Source: Alcanivorax quisquiliarum (GTDB lineage Bacteria > Pseudomonadota > Gammaproteobacteria > Pseudomonadales > Alcanivoracaceae). From it: DNA of 64,000 nt. Positions 36,077 to 45,601 of the stretch are shown piece by piece. The stretch is from the NCBI RefSeq assembly GCF_023051175.1, contig NZ_JALKII010000003.1:124001-188000 (forward strand). Direction: 5' to 3'. Made by a program: the position numbers and the translations under genes. A model generated the notes under the pieces. It had not been told where the DNA came from. It saw only the letters and a program-made list of their open reading frames with translations, and searched no databases. Position 1 is the stretch's first letter. Each line of letters opens with the position of its first letter.

Positions 36077-38377
36077 ATGCCACTGCGCTCAGCCGTTAAA
36101 CCACTGCTCTGCCACCTGCTGCTCATTATCGCAGCCGCTCCTGCGGGCGCGCAGGCCAGCGATCTGGGGTGGATGACGCGCGCGGAAATCGAAGCGCTGC
36201 CGCCCGCGCAGCAGGTGCCGATCCCCGCCTGGTGCTCCGGCACTTATTACAACCCCGAGCTTGCCGAACCTGATCCACGCGCCGACACCATCATCACCGC
36301 CGACCGCTCGCGGTTGGTGCCCGGCGGGCTGGCCGAGCTGCTGGGCGATGTGCGAGTGGAGCAGCCCGGCCGGTTCCTGCGGGCCGACCGCGCCGAGATG
36401 GATCAGGACACCGGCGATTTCCTGCTGGAAGGCGATGTGCGCGCCGATACCAACCTGTTCAGCGCACGGGCGGCCAGCATGCGCGGCAACACACGCCACG
36501 AGACCGCGCAGTTTCGCGACGTGGAATACGCCATGTTCGATCTGCACGTTCGTGGTGGCGCCGGCCTGATCGAACAGCAACAGCAACTGATCCATATCAC
36601 CGACGGCTCCTACACCACCTGCCCGCCGGACCAGCGCGGCTGGGCGCTGACGGCCCGCCAGATCGAGCTGGATCGCGATACCGGCTGGGGCACCGCCCGC
36701 AACATGACCCTGCGCGTGCGCGATGTGCCGGTGCTGTACTTGCCGTGGATCACCTTTCCGATCGATGACCGGCGCAAGAGCGGCTTGCTGTTTCCGAGCC
36801 TGAGCACCGGCGATGATGGCGGTTTCGATGTAGCACAGCCGATCTACCTGAACATTCATCCGCAGGTGGATGCCATCGTGGCGCCGCGCTTCATCCAGAA
36901 CCGGGGCAGCGGCTTCGATTCCGAATTGCGCTATCTGACCAGCTTCGGGCAAGGCTCGATCAGCTCCGGCTGGCTGTTTCAGGATCGCGAGTTCGACAAT
37001 GAAGACCGCAAGATCGGCCGCTGGGCGCATCGCGGTCAGGTACGCCGCTGGACGCTGGATGCCGACGTCAACTACGTCTCCGACGACTTCTACTTCAAGG
37101 ATCTGGACGCAGGCCTGGATGTGCGTTCACAGACCAACCTGCCGCGGCAGGGTGAAGCGCGCTACCGCGGCCGCACCTGGACATTCCTCAGCCGCGTCCA
37201 GGCCTGGCAGACCATTGATCCGCTGCTGCCGGATCAGAACAAACCGTACCGCCGCCTGCCGCAGCTCGCGCTCAGCGGCGATCCCACCATCGCCGGCCCG
37301 CTGCGGCTGCTATGGCTGTCCGATTTCACCCGGTTCGATCGCGAAACCGATCTGCCGCAGGACGACATCACCGGCGACCGACTGCATTTTGCCCCGGCCC
37401 TGAGCCTGCCCCTGCACCGTAGCTGGGGCTATATCGAGCCACGGGTGCGCGCCTACCACACCCGCTACAACCTGCAGGGCGTGGATACCCTGCCAGACAG
37501 CGAGCCGACACGCGATCTGACCGGCATCAGCCTGGATGCCGGGTTATTTCTGGAGCGCCCGCTGGTGCTCAATGACACCGACTGGACGCAGACGCTGGAG
37601 CCGCGCCTGTTCTACAACCGCATCGAGCACAAGAATCAGGATGACATCCCCAACTTCGATGCCGGTGAGCTGACCTTCGGCTACAACAGCCTGTTCCGCG
37701 AAAACCGCTTCACCGGCTACGACCGCATCGGCGACGAAGAAAAGCTGTCCATGGGCCTGACCTCCCGCTTTCTGGATACCACCAGCGGCCGCGAGGTGCT
37801 GCGCCTGCGTGCCGGGCAATCGCTGTATTTCAAAGACCGCCGCATCCAGCTGGACAACCGCCCGGTGGACACCCGCGAATGGTCGCCGGTGGTCGCCGAT
37901 GGCACCTGGTATTTCAGCCGCTACTGGCACCTGTTCGGCGAAACCCAATGGGATCGCGAGAACAACCGCCGCGAGCAGAACAGCTTGCGGCTGGGCTACA
38001 GTGATGGCGAACGGCGGGTATTTCACGCCGGTTACCGGTATCGTGCACGCGAAGACATCAAACAGACGGAACTGGCGGCGATCTGGCCTGTCCATCGCCA
38101 CTGGAGCCTGATCGGGCGCTGGCTGTTCGACATGGAAGGGGAACGCTCGCTGGAAAACCTGATCGGCGTGGAGTACCGCGACTGCTGCTGGCAGTTGCGC
38201 CTAGTCAGCATCCGAGATCTGACCGACCGCGACGGCGATGGCACCCTTGATCCAGATCAGACATTCCAGCTTCAGTTCCAGATGATCGGCCTGGGTGGCT
38301 TCGGCGGCCGGCTGGAGACGCTGCTCGAACGCAGCATTCCGGGTTACGGGAGAAATTATGCGAACACTATTCACTGA
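36077..38377 (+). CDS. lptD: LPS-assembly protein LptD
   Basis: 766 residues from ATG 36077, which opens directly on a signal peptide (MPLRSAVKPLLCHLLLIIAA, cleaved near AQA). A GTG at 36038 is in frame but would give an odd leader. An OstA-type N-terminal beta-jellyroll (TIITADRSRLVPGGLAELLGDVRVEQ ... ) is followed by a large outer-membrane barrel. The four disulfide cysteines of LptD are present: WCSGTYY, TTCPPD and the adjacent pair in DCCW. It inserts LPS into the outer leaflet with LptE. Head of the lptD-surA-pdxA-rsmA-apaG-apaH block; its own folding depends on SurA encoded next. Confidence 0.96.
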   Translation: MPLRSAVKPLLCHLLLIIAAAPAGAQASDLGWMTRAEIEALPPAQQVPIPAWCSGTYYNPELAEPDPRADTIITADRSRLVPGGLAELLGDVRVEQPGRFLRADRAEMDQDTGDFLLEGDVRADTNLFSARAASMRGNTRHETAQFRDVEYAMFDLHVRGGAGLIEQQQQLIHITDGSYTTCPPDQRGWALTARQIELDRDTGWGTARNMTLRVRDVPVLYLPWITFPIDDRRKSGLLFPSLSTGDDGGFDVAQPIYLNIHPQVDAIVAPRFIQNRGSGFDSELRYLTSFGQGSISSGWLFQDREFDNEDRKIGRWAHRGQVRRWTLDADVNYVSDDFYFKDLDAGLDVRSQTNLPRQGEARYRGRTWTFLSRVQAWQTIDPLLPDQNKPYRRLPQLALSGDPTIAGPLRLLWLSDFTRFDRETDLPQDDITGDRLHFAPALSLPLHRSWGYIEPRVRAYHTRYNLQGVDTLPDSEPTRDLTGISLDAGLFLERPLVLNDTDWTQTLEPRLFYNRIEHKNQDDIPNFDAGELTFGYNSLFRENRFTGYDRIGDEEKLSMGLTSRFLDTTSGREVLRLRAGQSLYFKDRRIQLDNRPVDTREWSPVVADGTWYFSRYWHLFGETQWDRENNRREQNSLRLGYSDGERRVFHAGYRYRAREDIKQTELAAIWPVHRHWSLIGRWLFDMEGERSLENLIGVEYRDCCWQLRLVSIRDLTDRDGDGTLDPDQTFQLQFQMIGLGGFGGRLETLLERSIPGYGRNYANTIH

Positions 38378-39665
38378 CGTTGCACGCCGCCTGGGCGCGC
38401 CTGCGGTGCTGGCTCTGGCCATGCTGTTGCCGGTTGCGGCAGAAGCGCGCTTGCAGATGCTTGATCGCATCGCCGCCGTGGTCAACGACAGCGTCATAAT
38501 GGAAAGCGAGCTGGATCAGCGCGTTGACGATCTGGCGCGGCAGTTCGTCGCCGAACGTCAGCAGCTGCCACCGCGCGACGTGCTGCGCCCGCAGGTGCTG
38601 GAGCGGCTGATCATGGAGCAGCTGCAACTGGACATGGCAGAGCGTGGCGGCATCCGTGTCGATGACGGCTCCTTGAACCAGGCGCTGGCCGGCATCGCCC
38701 GCCAGAACGACATGAGCCTGGACGAATTCGCCACCGCGGTGCAGGAAGATGGTTTCGAGTGGGCCGCCTTTCGCGAACAGATCCGCGCCGAAATGATCAT
38801 CAGCCAACTGCACCAGCGGCAGGTGGCGCGCCGGGTGCGCATCACCGACCGCGAGGTGGATCGGTTTCTGGAATCGGAAATGGGCCGGCAATTGTTCGAA
38901 TCCGAGTTTCGCCTTGGTCATATCCTGATCGGCCTGCCCGACGATGCCACCCCGGATCAGGTCGCCGCAGCCCAGCAGGAAGCCGAGCAACTGGTGCAAC
39001 GCATCCGGGATGGCGCCGACTTCCGCGAAATGGCCGTGAGCTTTTCCGATGCGCCCCAGGCACTGGAAGGCGGCGACCTCGGCTGGCGCCCCGCCGCCCA
39101 GCTGCCGACCCTGTTTGCCGAAGAGGCGCTGCGCATGCAGCCCGGCCAGGTTTCCGAGCCCCTGCGCGCCGGCAACGGTTTTCACATCCTGCAATTGATC
39201 GACCGCCGTGGCGACGCCATACAAATCGTCGAACAGTACCGCGTGCGCCATATCCTGATCCGCACCAGCGCCCTGCGCACGCCCAGCCAGGCCGAGCGCC
39301 TGATCATCGAGCTCCATAACCGCATCGAGGGTGGCGAGAGTTTCGAGGCGCTGGCGCGGGAATATTCCGAAGACCCCGGCAGCGCCCGTGCGGGTGGCGA
39401 TCTCGGCTGGGTGTCGCCCGGCGAGATGGTGCCCGAATTCGAGCAAACCTTTCGTGAAACCCCCGTCGGTGTGCTCTCACCTGTATTCCAGAGCGAGTTC
39501 GGCTGGCATTTCCTGCGCGTGGAAGACACCCGCAGCGCCGACATGAGCGACGAATTTCGCGTGCTGCGAGCCCGCCAGGCACTGCAACAGCGCCGTTACG
39601 AGGAAGAACTGCAACAGTGGCTGCGCGAAACCCGCGCCGAAGCCTTCGTGGACATCCGCATCTGA
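38358..39665 (+). CDS. surA: periplasmic chaperone / peptidyl-prolyl isomerase SurA
   Basis: 435 residues. Signal peptide to AEA (about residue 29), an N-terminal chaperone domain beginning LDRIAAVVNDSVIMESELDQRV, and two parvulin domains: SEFRLGHILIGLPDDA ... GNGFHILQLIDRR and QYRVRHILIRTSALR ... GWHFLRVEDTR. A C-terminal helix closes the chaperone module. It guides outer-membrane proteins, LptD among them, to the BAM complex. The ATG at 38358 overlaps the end of lptD by 20 nt, implying coupled translation. Confidence 0.97.
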   Translation: MRTLFTDVARRLGAPAVLALAMLLPVAAEARLQMLDRIAAVVNDSVIMESELDQRVDDLARQFVAERQQLPPRDVLRPQVLERLIMEQLQLDMAERGGIRVDDGSLNQALAGIARQNDMSLDEFATAVQEDGFEWAAFREQIRAEMIISQLHQRQVARRVRITDREVDRFLESEMGRQLFESEFRLGHILIGLPDDATPDQVAAAQQEAEQLVQRIRDGADFREMAVSFSDAPQALEGGDLGWRPAAQLPTLFAEEALRMQPGQVSEPLRAGNGFHILQLIDRRGDAIQIVEQYRVRHILIRTSALRTPSQAERLIIELHNRIEGGESFEALAREYSEDPGSARAGGDLGWVSPGEMVPEFEQTFRETPVGVLSPVFQSEFGWHFLRVEDTRSADMSDEFRVLRARQALQQRRYEEELQQWLRETRAEAFVDIRI

Positions 39666-40124
39666 CCGGCTACCCGGCCGCCTGGCAACGCTATGCCTGA
39701 CTTAGCGCCCGGCAGCCGGGCTCCTGCCACTCGCTGCACTATCTGCTCCGGCACCACTTGCTCCGGCGCTACCTGCTCCGCTGCGCCTGATTAACATTGC
39801 TCGCTAATGCAGGTCGGTGCACCTGACGCTACGCCTTGCATCAGGCATAGCGCCCGGAAGCCTGCGATAGCACCGTGCTTTTGATATCTCACCTTCATGT
39901 TGCCGTAGCACCGTCTGCCAGCATCCCGGCGCCACCAGCTCCGACGAAACGAGGCTGTGGCGCATCCCGGCCCTGCCTGCATCCGCTACGAGGCAGCTCC
40001 CCACCACCGCTGGCCGTAGCCCTGCTCCTGCTGGCCAGCCGCGCACTGTCACAGCGCCCGACCGTGCTAAACTGGCATGGCTTTCTCTGTAAGCCCTATA
40101 TCAGCCTTGTCAGCGGAGCTTTTT
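39666..40124. other. intergenic region between surA and pdxA
   Basis: About 460 bases, no supported gene. 39736-39790 holds a loose triple repeat built on TGCTCCG. A promoter for pdxA-rsmA-apaGH is likely here because surA and pdxA are usually much closer in relatives; none was identified. Confidence 0.5.
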
Positions 40125-41096
40125 ATGGTTGCGCCCATAGCCGTCACCAGCGGCGACCCGGCCGGTATCGGCCCGGATCTGGTGCTAACCCTGTCACAAG
40201 CGCAACCCGGCGCACCGCTTGTGGTGCTCGGCGATCACGACGTGCTCGCGGAACGCGCCAGCCAATTGAAGCTCGACGCACGCCTGCAACGCTGGCAACC
40301 CGGTGACGCACTGCCACACGATGCGCTGGCCATCTGGCACTGCCCGGCCGGCGCACCGGTACGCGCCGGCAAGCCCGACCCGGCCACCGCCGCCGGCACG
40401 CTGGCAATGCTGGATCGCGCCATCGACGGCTGCCTTGAAGGTCGTTTCGCCGGCATGGTCACCGCGCCGCTGGCGAAATCGGTGATCTGCGACGGGGCCG
40501 ACCCGGCCTTCACCGGCCACACCGAATATCTGGCCGCGCGCAGCAACACCCCGCGCGTGGTAATGATGCTGGCCACCGACAACCTGCGCGTGGCACTGGC
40601 CACCACTCACTTGCCATTGCGTGCCGTTGCCGATGCCATCACCGGCCCGTCGCTGGCCGAGACGCTGCGTATTCTGGAGTACGACCTGCGCCTGCGTTTC
40701 AACCTGCCACGCCCGCGAATCATGGTGCTGGGCCTGAACCCCCATGCAGGTGAAAGCGGCCATCTGGGGCACGAAGAAATCGACATCATCCAGCCCGTGC
40801 TGGAGCAGCTGCGCGCCGAAGGGCTGCACCTGACCGGGCCACTCCCGGCGGATACCGCCTTCACGCCGCGGTATCTGGAAGCACACGACGCCGTGCTGGC
40901 GATGTACCACGATCAGGGGCTGCCCGTGCTGAAGTACGCCGGCTTTGGTCAGGCCGTGAACATCACCCTGGGCTTGCCGTTCATCCGTACCTCGGTGGAT
41001 CACGGTACCGCCTTTGATCTGGCCGGCACCGGCCAGGCCGATCACGGCAGCCTGCTGGCGGCAACCCGACTGGCCATGAGCCTGGCACAGGGCTGA
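40125..41096 (+). CDS. pdxA: 4-hydroxythreonine-4-phosphate dehydrogenase
   Basis: 323 residues from ATG 40125 (GCGGAGC seven bases upstream). It catalyses the NAD-dependent oxidation and decarboxylation of 4-phosphohydroxy-threonine in pyridoxal phosphate synthesis. Motifs: VTSGDPAGIGPDLVL at the N-terminus, GMVTAPLAKSVI, FTGHTEYLA (metal His), VALATTHLPLRAV, LGLNPHAGESGHLGHEE, DTAFTPRYLEAHDAVLAMYHDQGLPVLKY and TSVDHGTAFDLAG. The three zinc histidines are all visible. Conserved neighbour of surA and rsmA. Confidence 0.97.
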   Translation: MVAPIAVTSGDPAGIGPDLVLTLSQAQPGAPLVVLGDHDVLAERASQLKLDARLQRWQPGDALPHDALAIWHCPAGAPVRAGKPDPATAAGTLAMLDRAIDGCLEGRFAGMVTAPLAKSVICDGADPAFTGHTEYLAARSNTPRVVMMLATDNLRVALATTHLPLRAVADAITGPSLAETLRILEYDLRLRFNLPRPRIMVLGLNPHAGESGHLGHEEIDIIQPVLEQLRAEGLHLTGPLPADTAFTPRYLEAHDAVLAMYHDQGLPVLKYAGFGQAVNITLGLPFIRTSVDHGTAFDLAGTGQADHGSLLAATRLAMSLAQG

Positions 41097-41304
41097 TCCC
41101 TGCTCGCGCCGGCAGGCCAACCTTTTCTAACCTGTCGCCAACGGGTCAGCCGATCACAGCCCAGCTTGCCCGGCGACACGGCTGGCCATGGACGACAGCA
41201 CTGGCCCCGCGCATTTCCACAGGCGGCGGCGCCGTGCAGCACCTCTGACAGATCATCGCAAAACCCGTTAAACTGCCCACCCAGTTCAATCAGGGATGCC
41301 TCTC

Positions 41305-42102
41305 ATGCATCAGGCCCGCAAGCGCTTCGGCCAGAATTTCCTTACCGACACCGGCATCATCACGCAACTGGTACGCAGCATCGCGCCAGCACGCAACGAT
41401 CTGATGGTGGAGATCGGCCCCGGCCAGGGCGCCCTCACCCGTCCTTTGATGGATGAGCTGGATCACCTGCATGCCGTCGAGCTTGATCGTGATCTGATCG
41501 CACTGCTACAACGCACGCTCACTGCACGCCGGCTGACCCTGCACCAGGCCGATGCCTTGCGGTTTGATTTCACCACCCTGGTGCCCGACGCACAGCAGCG
41601 CCTGCGCGTGGTGGGCAACCTGCCGTACAACATCTCCACCCCGCTGATGTTCCACCTGATCCGGCAGATCGACGTCATCCAGGATATGCACTTCATGCTG
41701 CAAAAAGAGATGGTGGAGCGCTTGGTCGCCACGCCGGGCAGCAGCGACTGGGGCCGTTTGAGCGTCATGATCCAGTACCATTGCCAGGCGGATTTTCTGT
41801 TCCTGGTGCCGCCCGAAGCATTCCGGCCAGCACCGAAAGTGGATTCCGCCATCGTCCGCCTGACACCGCACGCCACCCTGCCGCACCCGGTGGCCGACTA
41901 TGCGGTATTTGCCGCGCTCGTCGGGCAAGTCTTCACCCAGCGGCGCAAGGCCATCCGAAATGGGCTAAAATCGTTCCTCAGCCCGGCGGAAATCGAAACC
42001 GCCGGCATTGATCCGGGCCTGCGCCCCGAGCAGTTGTCGCTGGCGGATTTTGCCGCCCTGGGCAATGCGGCGGCAGCCCGCATCAATGACACCAAGCCCT
42101 GA
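41305..42102 (+). CDS. rsmA: 16S rRNA dimethyladenosine transferase
   Basis: 265 residues from the ATG at 41305, nine bases after AGGG; an in-frame ATG at 41296 sits right on that site and is less likely. It dimethylates A1518 and A1519 of 16S rRNA with SAM. Motifs: ARKRFGQNFLTD, the SAM loop VEIGPGQGALTRPL, VELDRDL, the catalytic NLPYNISTPLMFHL, and the C-terminal FRPAPKVDSAIVRL and FTQRRKAIRNGLK. Sits in the conserved pdxA-rsmA-apaG-apaH order. Confidence 0.97.
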   Translation: MHQARKRFGQNFLTDTGIITQLVRSIAPARNDLMVEIGPGQGALTRPLMDELDHLHAVELDRDLIALLQRTLTARRLTLHQADALRFDFTTLVPDAQQRLRVVGNLPYNISTPLMFHLIRQIDVIQDMHFMLQKEMVERLVATPGSSDWGRLSVMIQYHCQADFLFLVPPEAFRPAPKVDSAIVRLTPHATLPHPVADYAVFAALVGQVFTQRRKAIRNGLKSFLSPAEIETAGIDPGLRPEQLSLADFAALGNAAAARINDTKP

Positions 42103-42136
42103 CGAGCCGGCCCAACAGCCGCGCGGAGACCGCCCG

Positions 42137-42526
42137 ATGCCAGCCCAGGACAACAACCGTTACCTGATCGACATAGAAGTGCACACCGAATTCCTGCCCG
42201 AGCAGAGCGATGCCGAAAGCAACCGCTGGGTGTTCGCGTATCACATCACACTGCGTAATGATGGCGACCAGCCCGCCCGCCTGATGACCCGCCACTGGGT
42301 GATCACCGATGGCGAGGAGCGCACCCACGAAGTCCACGGCGAGGGCGTCATCGGCGAAACCCCGTTGCTGGCACCCGGCCAGAGCTTCTCCTACACCAGC
42401 GGCGCAGTACTGGAGACATCCATCGGCAGTATGCACGGCAGCTATCAGATGCTGGCCGACGACGGCACCTGCTTCGATGCCCCAGTGCCCGCGTTCACGC
42501 TCGCACCACCCCACACCCTGCACTGA
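42137..42526 (+). CDS. apaG: ApaG, Co2+/Mg2+ efflux-associated protein
   Basis: 129 residues from ATG 42137, an immunoglobulin-like beta sandwich. Family segments: IDIEVHTEFLPEQSDAESNRWVFAYHITLRNDG, LMTRHWVITDGEERTHEVHGEGVIGETPLLAPGQSFSYTSGAVLET and GSMHGSYQMLADDGTCFDAPVPAFTL. The glycine-rich GEGVIGETP loop is diagnostic. Precise role unknown; linked genetically to cobalt resistance in enterics. 34 nt after rsmA and 5 nt before apaH. Confidence 0.95.
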   Translation: MPAQDNNRYLIDIEVHTEFLPEQSDAESNRWVFAYHITLRNDGDQPARLMTRHWVITDGEERTHEVHGEGVIGETPLLAPGQSFSYTSGAVLETSIGSMHGSYQMLADDGTCFDAPVPAFTLAPPHTLH

Positions 42527-42531
42527 GCAGC

Positions 42532-43350
42532 ATGAGCACCTATGTCATCGGCGATCTCCAGGGTTGCCTGTCTGCCTTCCAGTGCCTGTTGGAGAAAATC
42601 GACTTCGACCCGGCCCGGGATCAGCTACTGCTGGCCGGCGACCTGGTTGCACGAGGTGAGGATTCGCTGGGTACGCTGCGGCTGGTTTATCAGCTGCGCG
42701 ACTGCACGCGTGCGGTGCTCGGCAACCATGATCTGCATTTGCTCGCGCTGGCAGCCGGCGCCGCCCCACTGCGAAAGAAAGAGCGCGATCTGACGCCCAT
42801 TCTGGACGCACCAGACCGCGACGCGCTGCTGGGCTGGCTACGCCACCAGCCGCTGGCACTGCATCTGCCCCGGCACAACAGTGTGCTCACCCACGCCGGC
42901 CTGCCGCCCGGCTGGACGGTGGCGCAGACGCTGGCTCGCGCCGCGGAAGTGGAAGCCGCATTGCGCGGCCCCGATGCCGAGGATTTCTATCACGCCATGT
43001 ACGGCAACAGCCCCAGCGCCTGGAGCGAGCAGCTGACCGGCACGACACGCTTGCGCGTCATCACCAACTACCTGACGCGCATGCGCTTTGTCGATGCCGA
43101 AGGCGCGCTTGATCTGGCCAGCAAAGGCGAGGCCGATGCGCCACCAGAAGGCTTCATGCCCTGGTTCCTCCACCCAGCCCGGCAAGACACTGGAATACGC
43201 GTGCTGTTCGGCCACTGGGCAGCCCTTGCAGGCAATGTGCCAGCCTCTGCTAATGTCGCGGCGCTGGACACCGGCTGTGTCTGGGGCGGGTGCCTCACCG
43301 CCTTGCGCCTGGAAGACAACCAGCGCTTGCATTGCGACTGTTCTCGCTAA
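42532..43350 (+). CDS. apaH: diadenosine tetraphosphatase, symmetrical
   Basis: 272 residues. Metallophosphatase that splits Ap4A to two ADP and also removes Np4 RNA caps in enterics. Metal motifs: YVIGDLQGCLSAF at the N-terminus, LLLAGDLVARGEDSLGTL, VLGNHDLHLLALAAG, SVLTHAGLPPGW and LFGHWAAL. Five nt after apaG, last of the conserved block. Downstream, a small hairpin at 43406-43424 is followed by A then T residues and could help end transcription, but weakly. Confidence 0.96.
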   Translation: MSTYVIGDLQGCLSAFQCLLEKIDFDPARDQLLLAGDLVARGEDSLGTLRLVYQLRDCTRAVLGNHDLHLLALAAGAAPLRKKERDLTPILDAPDRDALLGWLRHQPLALHLPRHNSVLTHAGLPPGWTVAQTLARAAEVEAALRGPDAEDFYHAMYGNSPSAWSEQLTGTTRLRVITNYLTRMRFVDAEGALDLASKGEADAPPEGFMPWFLHPARQDTGIRVLFGHWAALAGNVPASANVAALDTGCVWGGCLTALRLEDNQRLHCDCSR

Positions 43351-43615
43351 CGCTCCCGCCAGCCTATCACAGCGCTACCTTTTTGCCCCTGCGTTTACCG
43401 CCGGCCTGGCGGAATGCCCGCCAGAAAAAATTTTGCGCGCTCTTGCTTGCTGCAATGAATTATTTTTTTTGACTTTCACAAGCAAAAATGGCCATTCTAG
43501 AAACACACCCCATCCTGCTCGCGGCTACCCCGCGCAGGCGAACGTGATCCAAGGAAACGTATTACATGTAGAACACCGGTCTGGCCACCACCGGCGCACA
43601 GTGAGGACGCAAGGC

Positions 43616-45538
43616 ATGAGTATTATCAGCCACTACCAAGCCCGCTATGAAGCCACCCAGCAGGAGGAGTATTCACTGGAGGAATACCTCCAGCTCTGCA
43701 AGGCAGACCCCTCCACCTACGCCACCGCCGCCGAGCGTTTGCTCATGGCAATCGGCGAACCGGAAATGATCGACACCGCCAAAGACCCACGGCTGTCACG
43801 CATCTTCTCCAACAAGATCATTCGCCGCTACCCCGCGTTCAGCGAGTTCTACGGCATGGAAGATGCCATAGAAAATATCGTCGCCTATTTCCGCCACGCC
43901 GCGCAGGGGCTGGAGGAACGCAAGCAGATCCTTTACCTGCTCGGGCCGGTGGGCGGCGGCAAATCGTCTCTCGCCGAAAAGCTCAAGTCATTGATGCAGA
44001 AGGTGCCTTTTTATGCCATCAAAGGCTCGCCGGTAAACGAATCGCCGCTTTCATTGTTTGATCCGGCAGAAGATGGCCCCATTCTCGAAGAGGAATATGG
44101 CATCCCGCTGCGCTATACCCGCTCGATCATGTCGCCCTGGGCGGTAAAACGCTTGCACGAGTACAACGGCGATATCTCCCGCTTTCGTGTCGTCAAGCTC
44201 TACCCCTCGACACTGGATCAGGTGGCCATCGCCAAGACCGAGCCGGGCGATGAAAACAACCAGGATATCTCCGCTCTGGTCGGTAAGGTGGATATCCGCA
44301 AGCTGGAAGACTTTGCCCAGAACGACCCCGATGCCTACAGCTTCTCCGGTGGCCTTTGCCGCGCCAACCAGGGGCTGCTGGAATTCGTGGAGATGTTCAA
44401 GGCGCCGATCAAAGTGCTGCACCCGCTGCTCACGGCAACACAGGAAGGCAATTACAACGGCACCGAGCATATGGGCGCAATTCCGTTCGACGGTATCGTG
44501 CTGGCCCACTCCAACGAGGCCGAGTGGCAAACATTTCGTCATAACAAAAACAACGAAGCCTTCATCGACCGGATATTTATTGTCAAAGTACCTTACTGCC
44601 TGCGCGTCAGCGAAGAAGTGCGCATCTACGAGAAGCTGCTGGCCAACAGCAGCCTGCGGGATGCACAGTGCGCCCCCGATACCCTCGACATGCTGGCGCA
44701 GTTCTCGATCCTGAGCCGCCTCAAGGAACCGGAAAATTCCAGCATCTACTCGAAGATGCGCATCTACAATGGCGACAACCTGAAAGATATCGACCCGAGA
44801 TCGAAATCATTGCAGGAATACCGCGATGCGGCCGGTGTCGATGAAGGCATGACTGGCATCTCGACACGCTTTGCCTTCAAGATTCTCTCCAAGGTGTTCA
44901 ACTTCGATCACAGCGAAATAGCCGCCAACCCTGTTCACCTGATCCATGTGCTTGAGCAGCAGATCGAGCAAGAGCAGTTTCCGCAAGAGCGTCAGGAGCA
45001 GTTGCGCCGCTACATCAAGGAATACCTGGTGCCGCGTTACGTGGAGTTCATCGGCAAGGAAATCCAGACAGCTTATCTGGAATCTTATTCCGAATACGGC
45101 CAGAACATCTTTGACCGCTACGTTACCTATGCCGATTTCTGGATTCAGGATCAGGAATTCAGAGATCCGGACACCGGAGAAATATTCGACCGTCAGGCGC
45201 TCAACGAAGAGCTGGAAAAAATAGAAAAGCCGGCCGGCATCTCCAACCCCAAGGATTTCCGCAACGAGGTTGTGAACTTCGTGCTACGCGCACGCGCCAA
45301 CAACGAGGGCCGCAACCCGTCATGGCTGAGCTATCAGAAGCTGCGTGATGTGATCGAAAAGAAAATGTTTTCCAACACCGAAGACTTGCTGCCGGTGATT
45401 TCTTTCAACGCCAAAGGCTCGAAAGAAGACATGCAAAAGCACAACGACTTTGTACATCGCATGATGGAACGCGGCTACACCGAGAAGCAGGTGCGCCTGC
45501 TCTCGGAATGGTACCTGCGGGTGCGCAAGGCGCAGTAG
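43616..45538 (+). CDS. prkA: PrkA-family serine kinase / AAA protein (YeaG)
   Basis: 640 residues from ATG 43616. An N-terminal AAA+ domain has the Walker A loop LLGPVGGGKSSLAEKL (about residue 105), AIKGSPVNESPLSLF and a Walker B-like GIVLAHSNEAEW. The C-terminal PrkA part resembles a kinase lobe (VNFVLRARANNEGRNPSWLSYQKLRDVIEKKMF). In enterics YeaG with YeaH responds to nitrogen starvation and stationary phase. First gene of prkA-yeaH-spoVR. The 265-bp gap before it, rich in A/T around 43450-43500, should hold the stress-responsive promoter; no sigma-54 motif was recognised. Confidence 0.96.
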   Translation: MSIISHYQARYEATQQEEYSLEEYLQLCKADPSTYATAAERLLMAIGEPEMIDTAKDPRLSRIFSNKIIRRYPAFSEFYGMEDAIENIVAYFRHAAQGLEERKQILYLLGPVGGGKSSLAEKLKSLMQKVPFYAIKGSPVNESPLSLFDPAEDGPILEEEYGIPLRYTRSIMSPWAVKRLHEYNGDISRFRVVKLYPSTLDQVAIAKTEPGDENNQDISALVGKVDIRKLEDFAQNDPDAYSFSGGLCRANQGLLEFVEMFKAPIKVLHPLLTATQEGNYNGTEHMGAIPFDGIVLAHSNEAEWQTFRHNKNNEAFIDRIFIVKVPYCLRVSEEVRIYEKLLANSSLRDAQCAPDTLDMLAQFSILSRLKEPENSSIYSKMRIYNGDNLKDIDPRSKSLQEYRDAAGVDEGMTGISTRFAFKILSKVFNFDHSEIAANPVHLIHVLEQQIEQEQFPQERQEQLRRYIKEYLVPRYVEFIGKEIQTAYLESYSEYGQNIFDRYVTYADFWIQDQEFRDPDTGEIFDRQALNEELEKIEKPAGISNPKDFRNEVVNFVLRARANNEGRNPSWLSYQKLRDVIEKKMFSNTEDLLPVISFNAKGSKEDMQKHNDFVHRMMERGYTEKQVRLLSEWYLRVRKAQ

Positions 45539-45601
45539 TTGAGCAGGTCCGGGTGCCGAAACGGCACCAGGCATCGCACTATCCTGTCGCGGGAGGGCGA
45601 T

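Noticed and set aside
39736-39790. TGCTCCG repeats as a CRISPR-like or structured array
   Set aside because: Units are short, uneven and lack unique spacers of constant length.
43406-43424. Small hairpin after apaH as a terminator
   Set aside because: Only a 7-bp stem, followed by A residues before a short T-run; too weak to annotate as a terminator.
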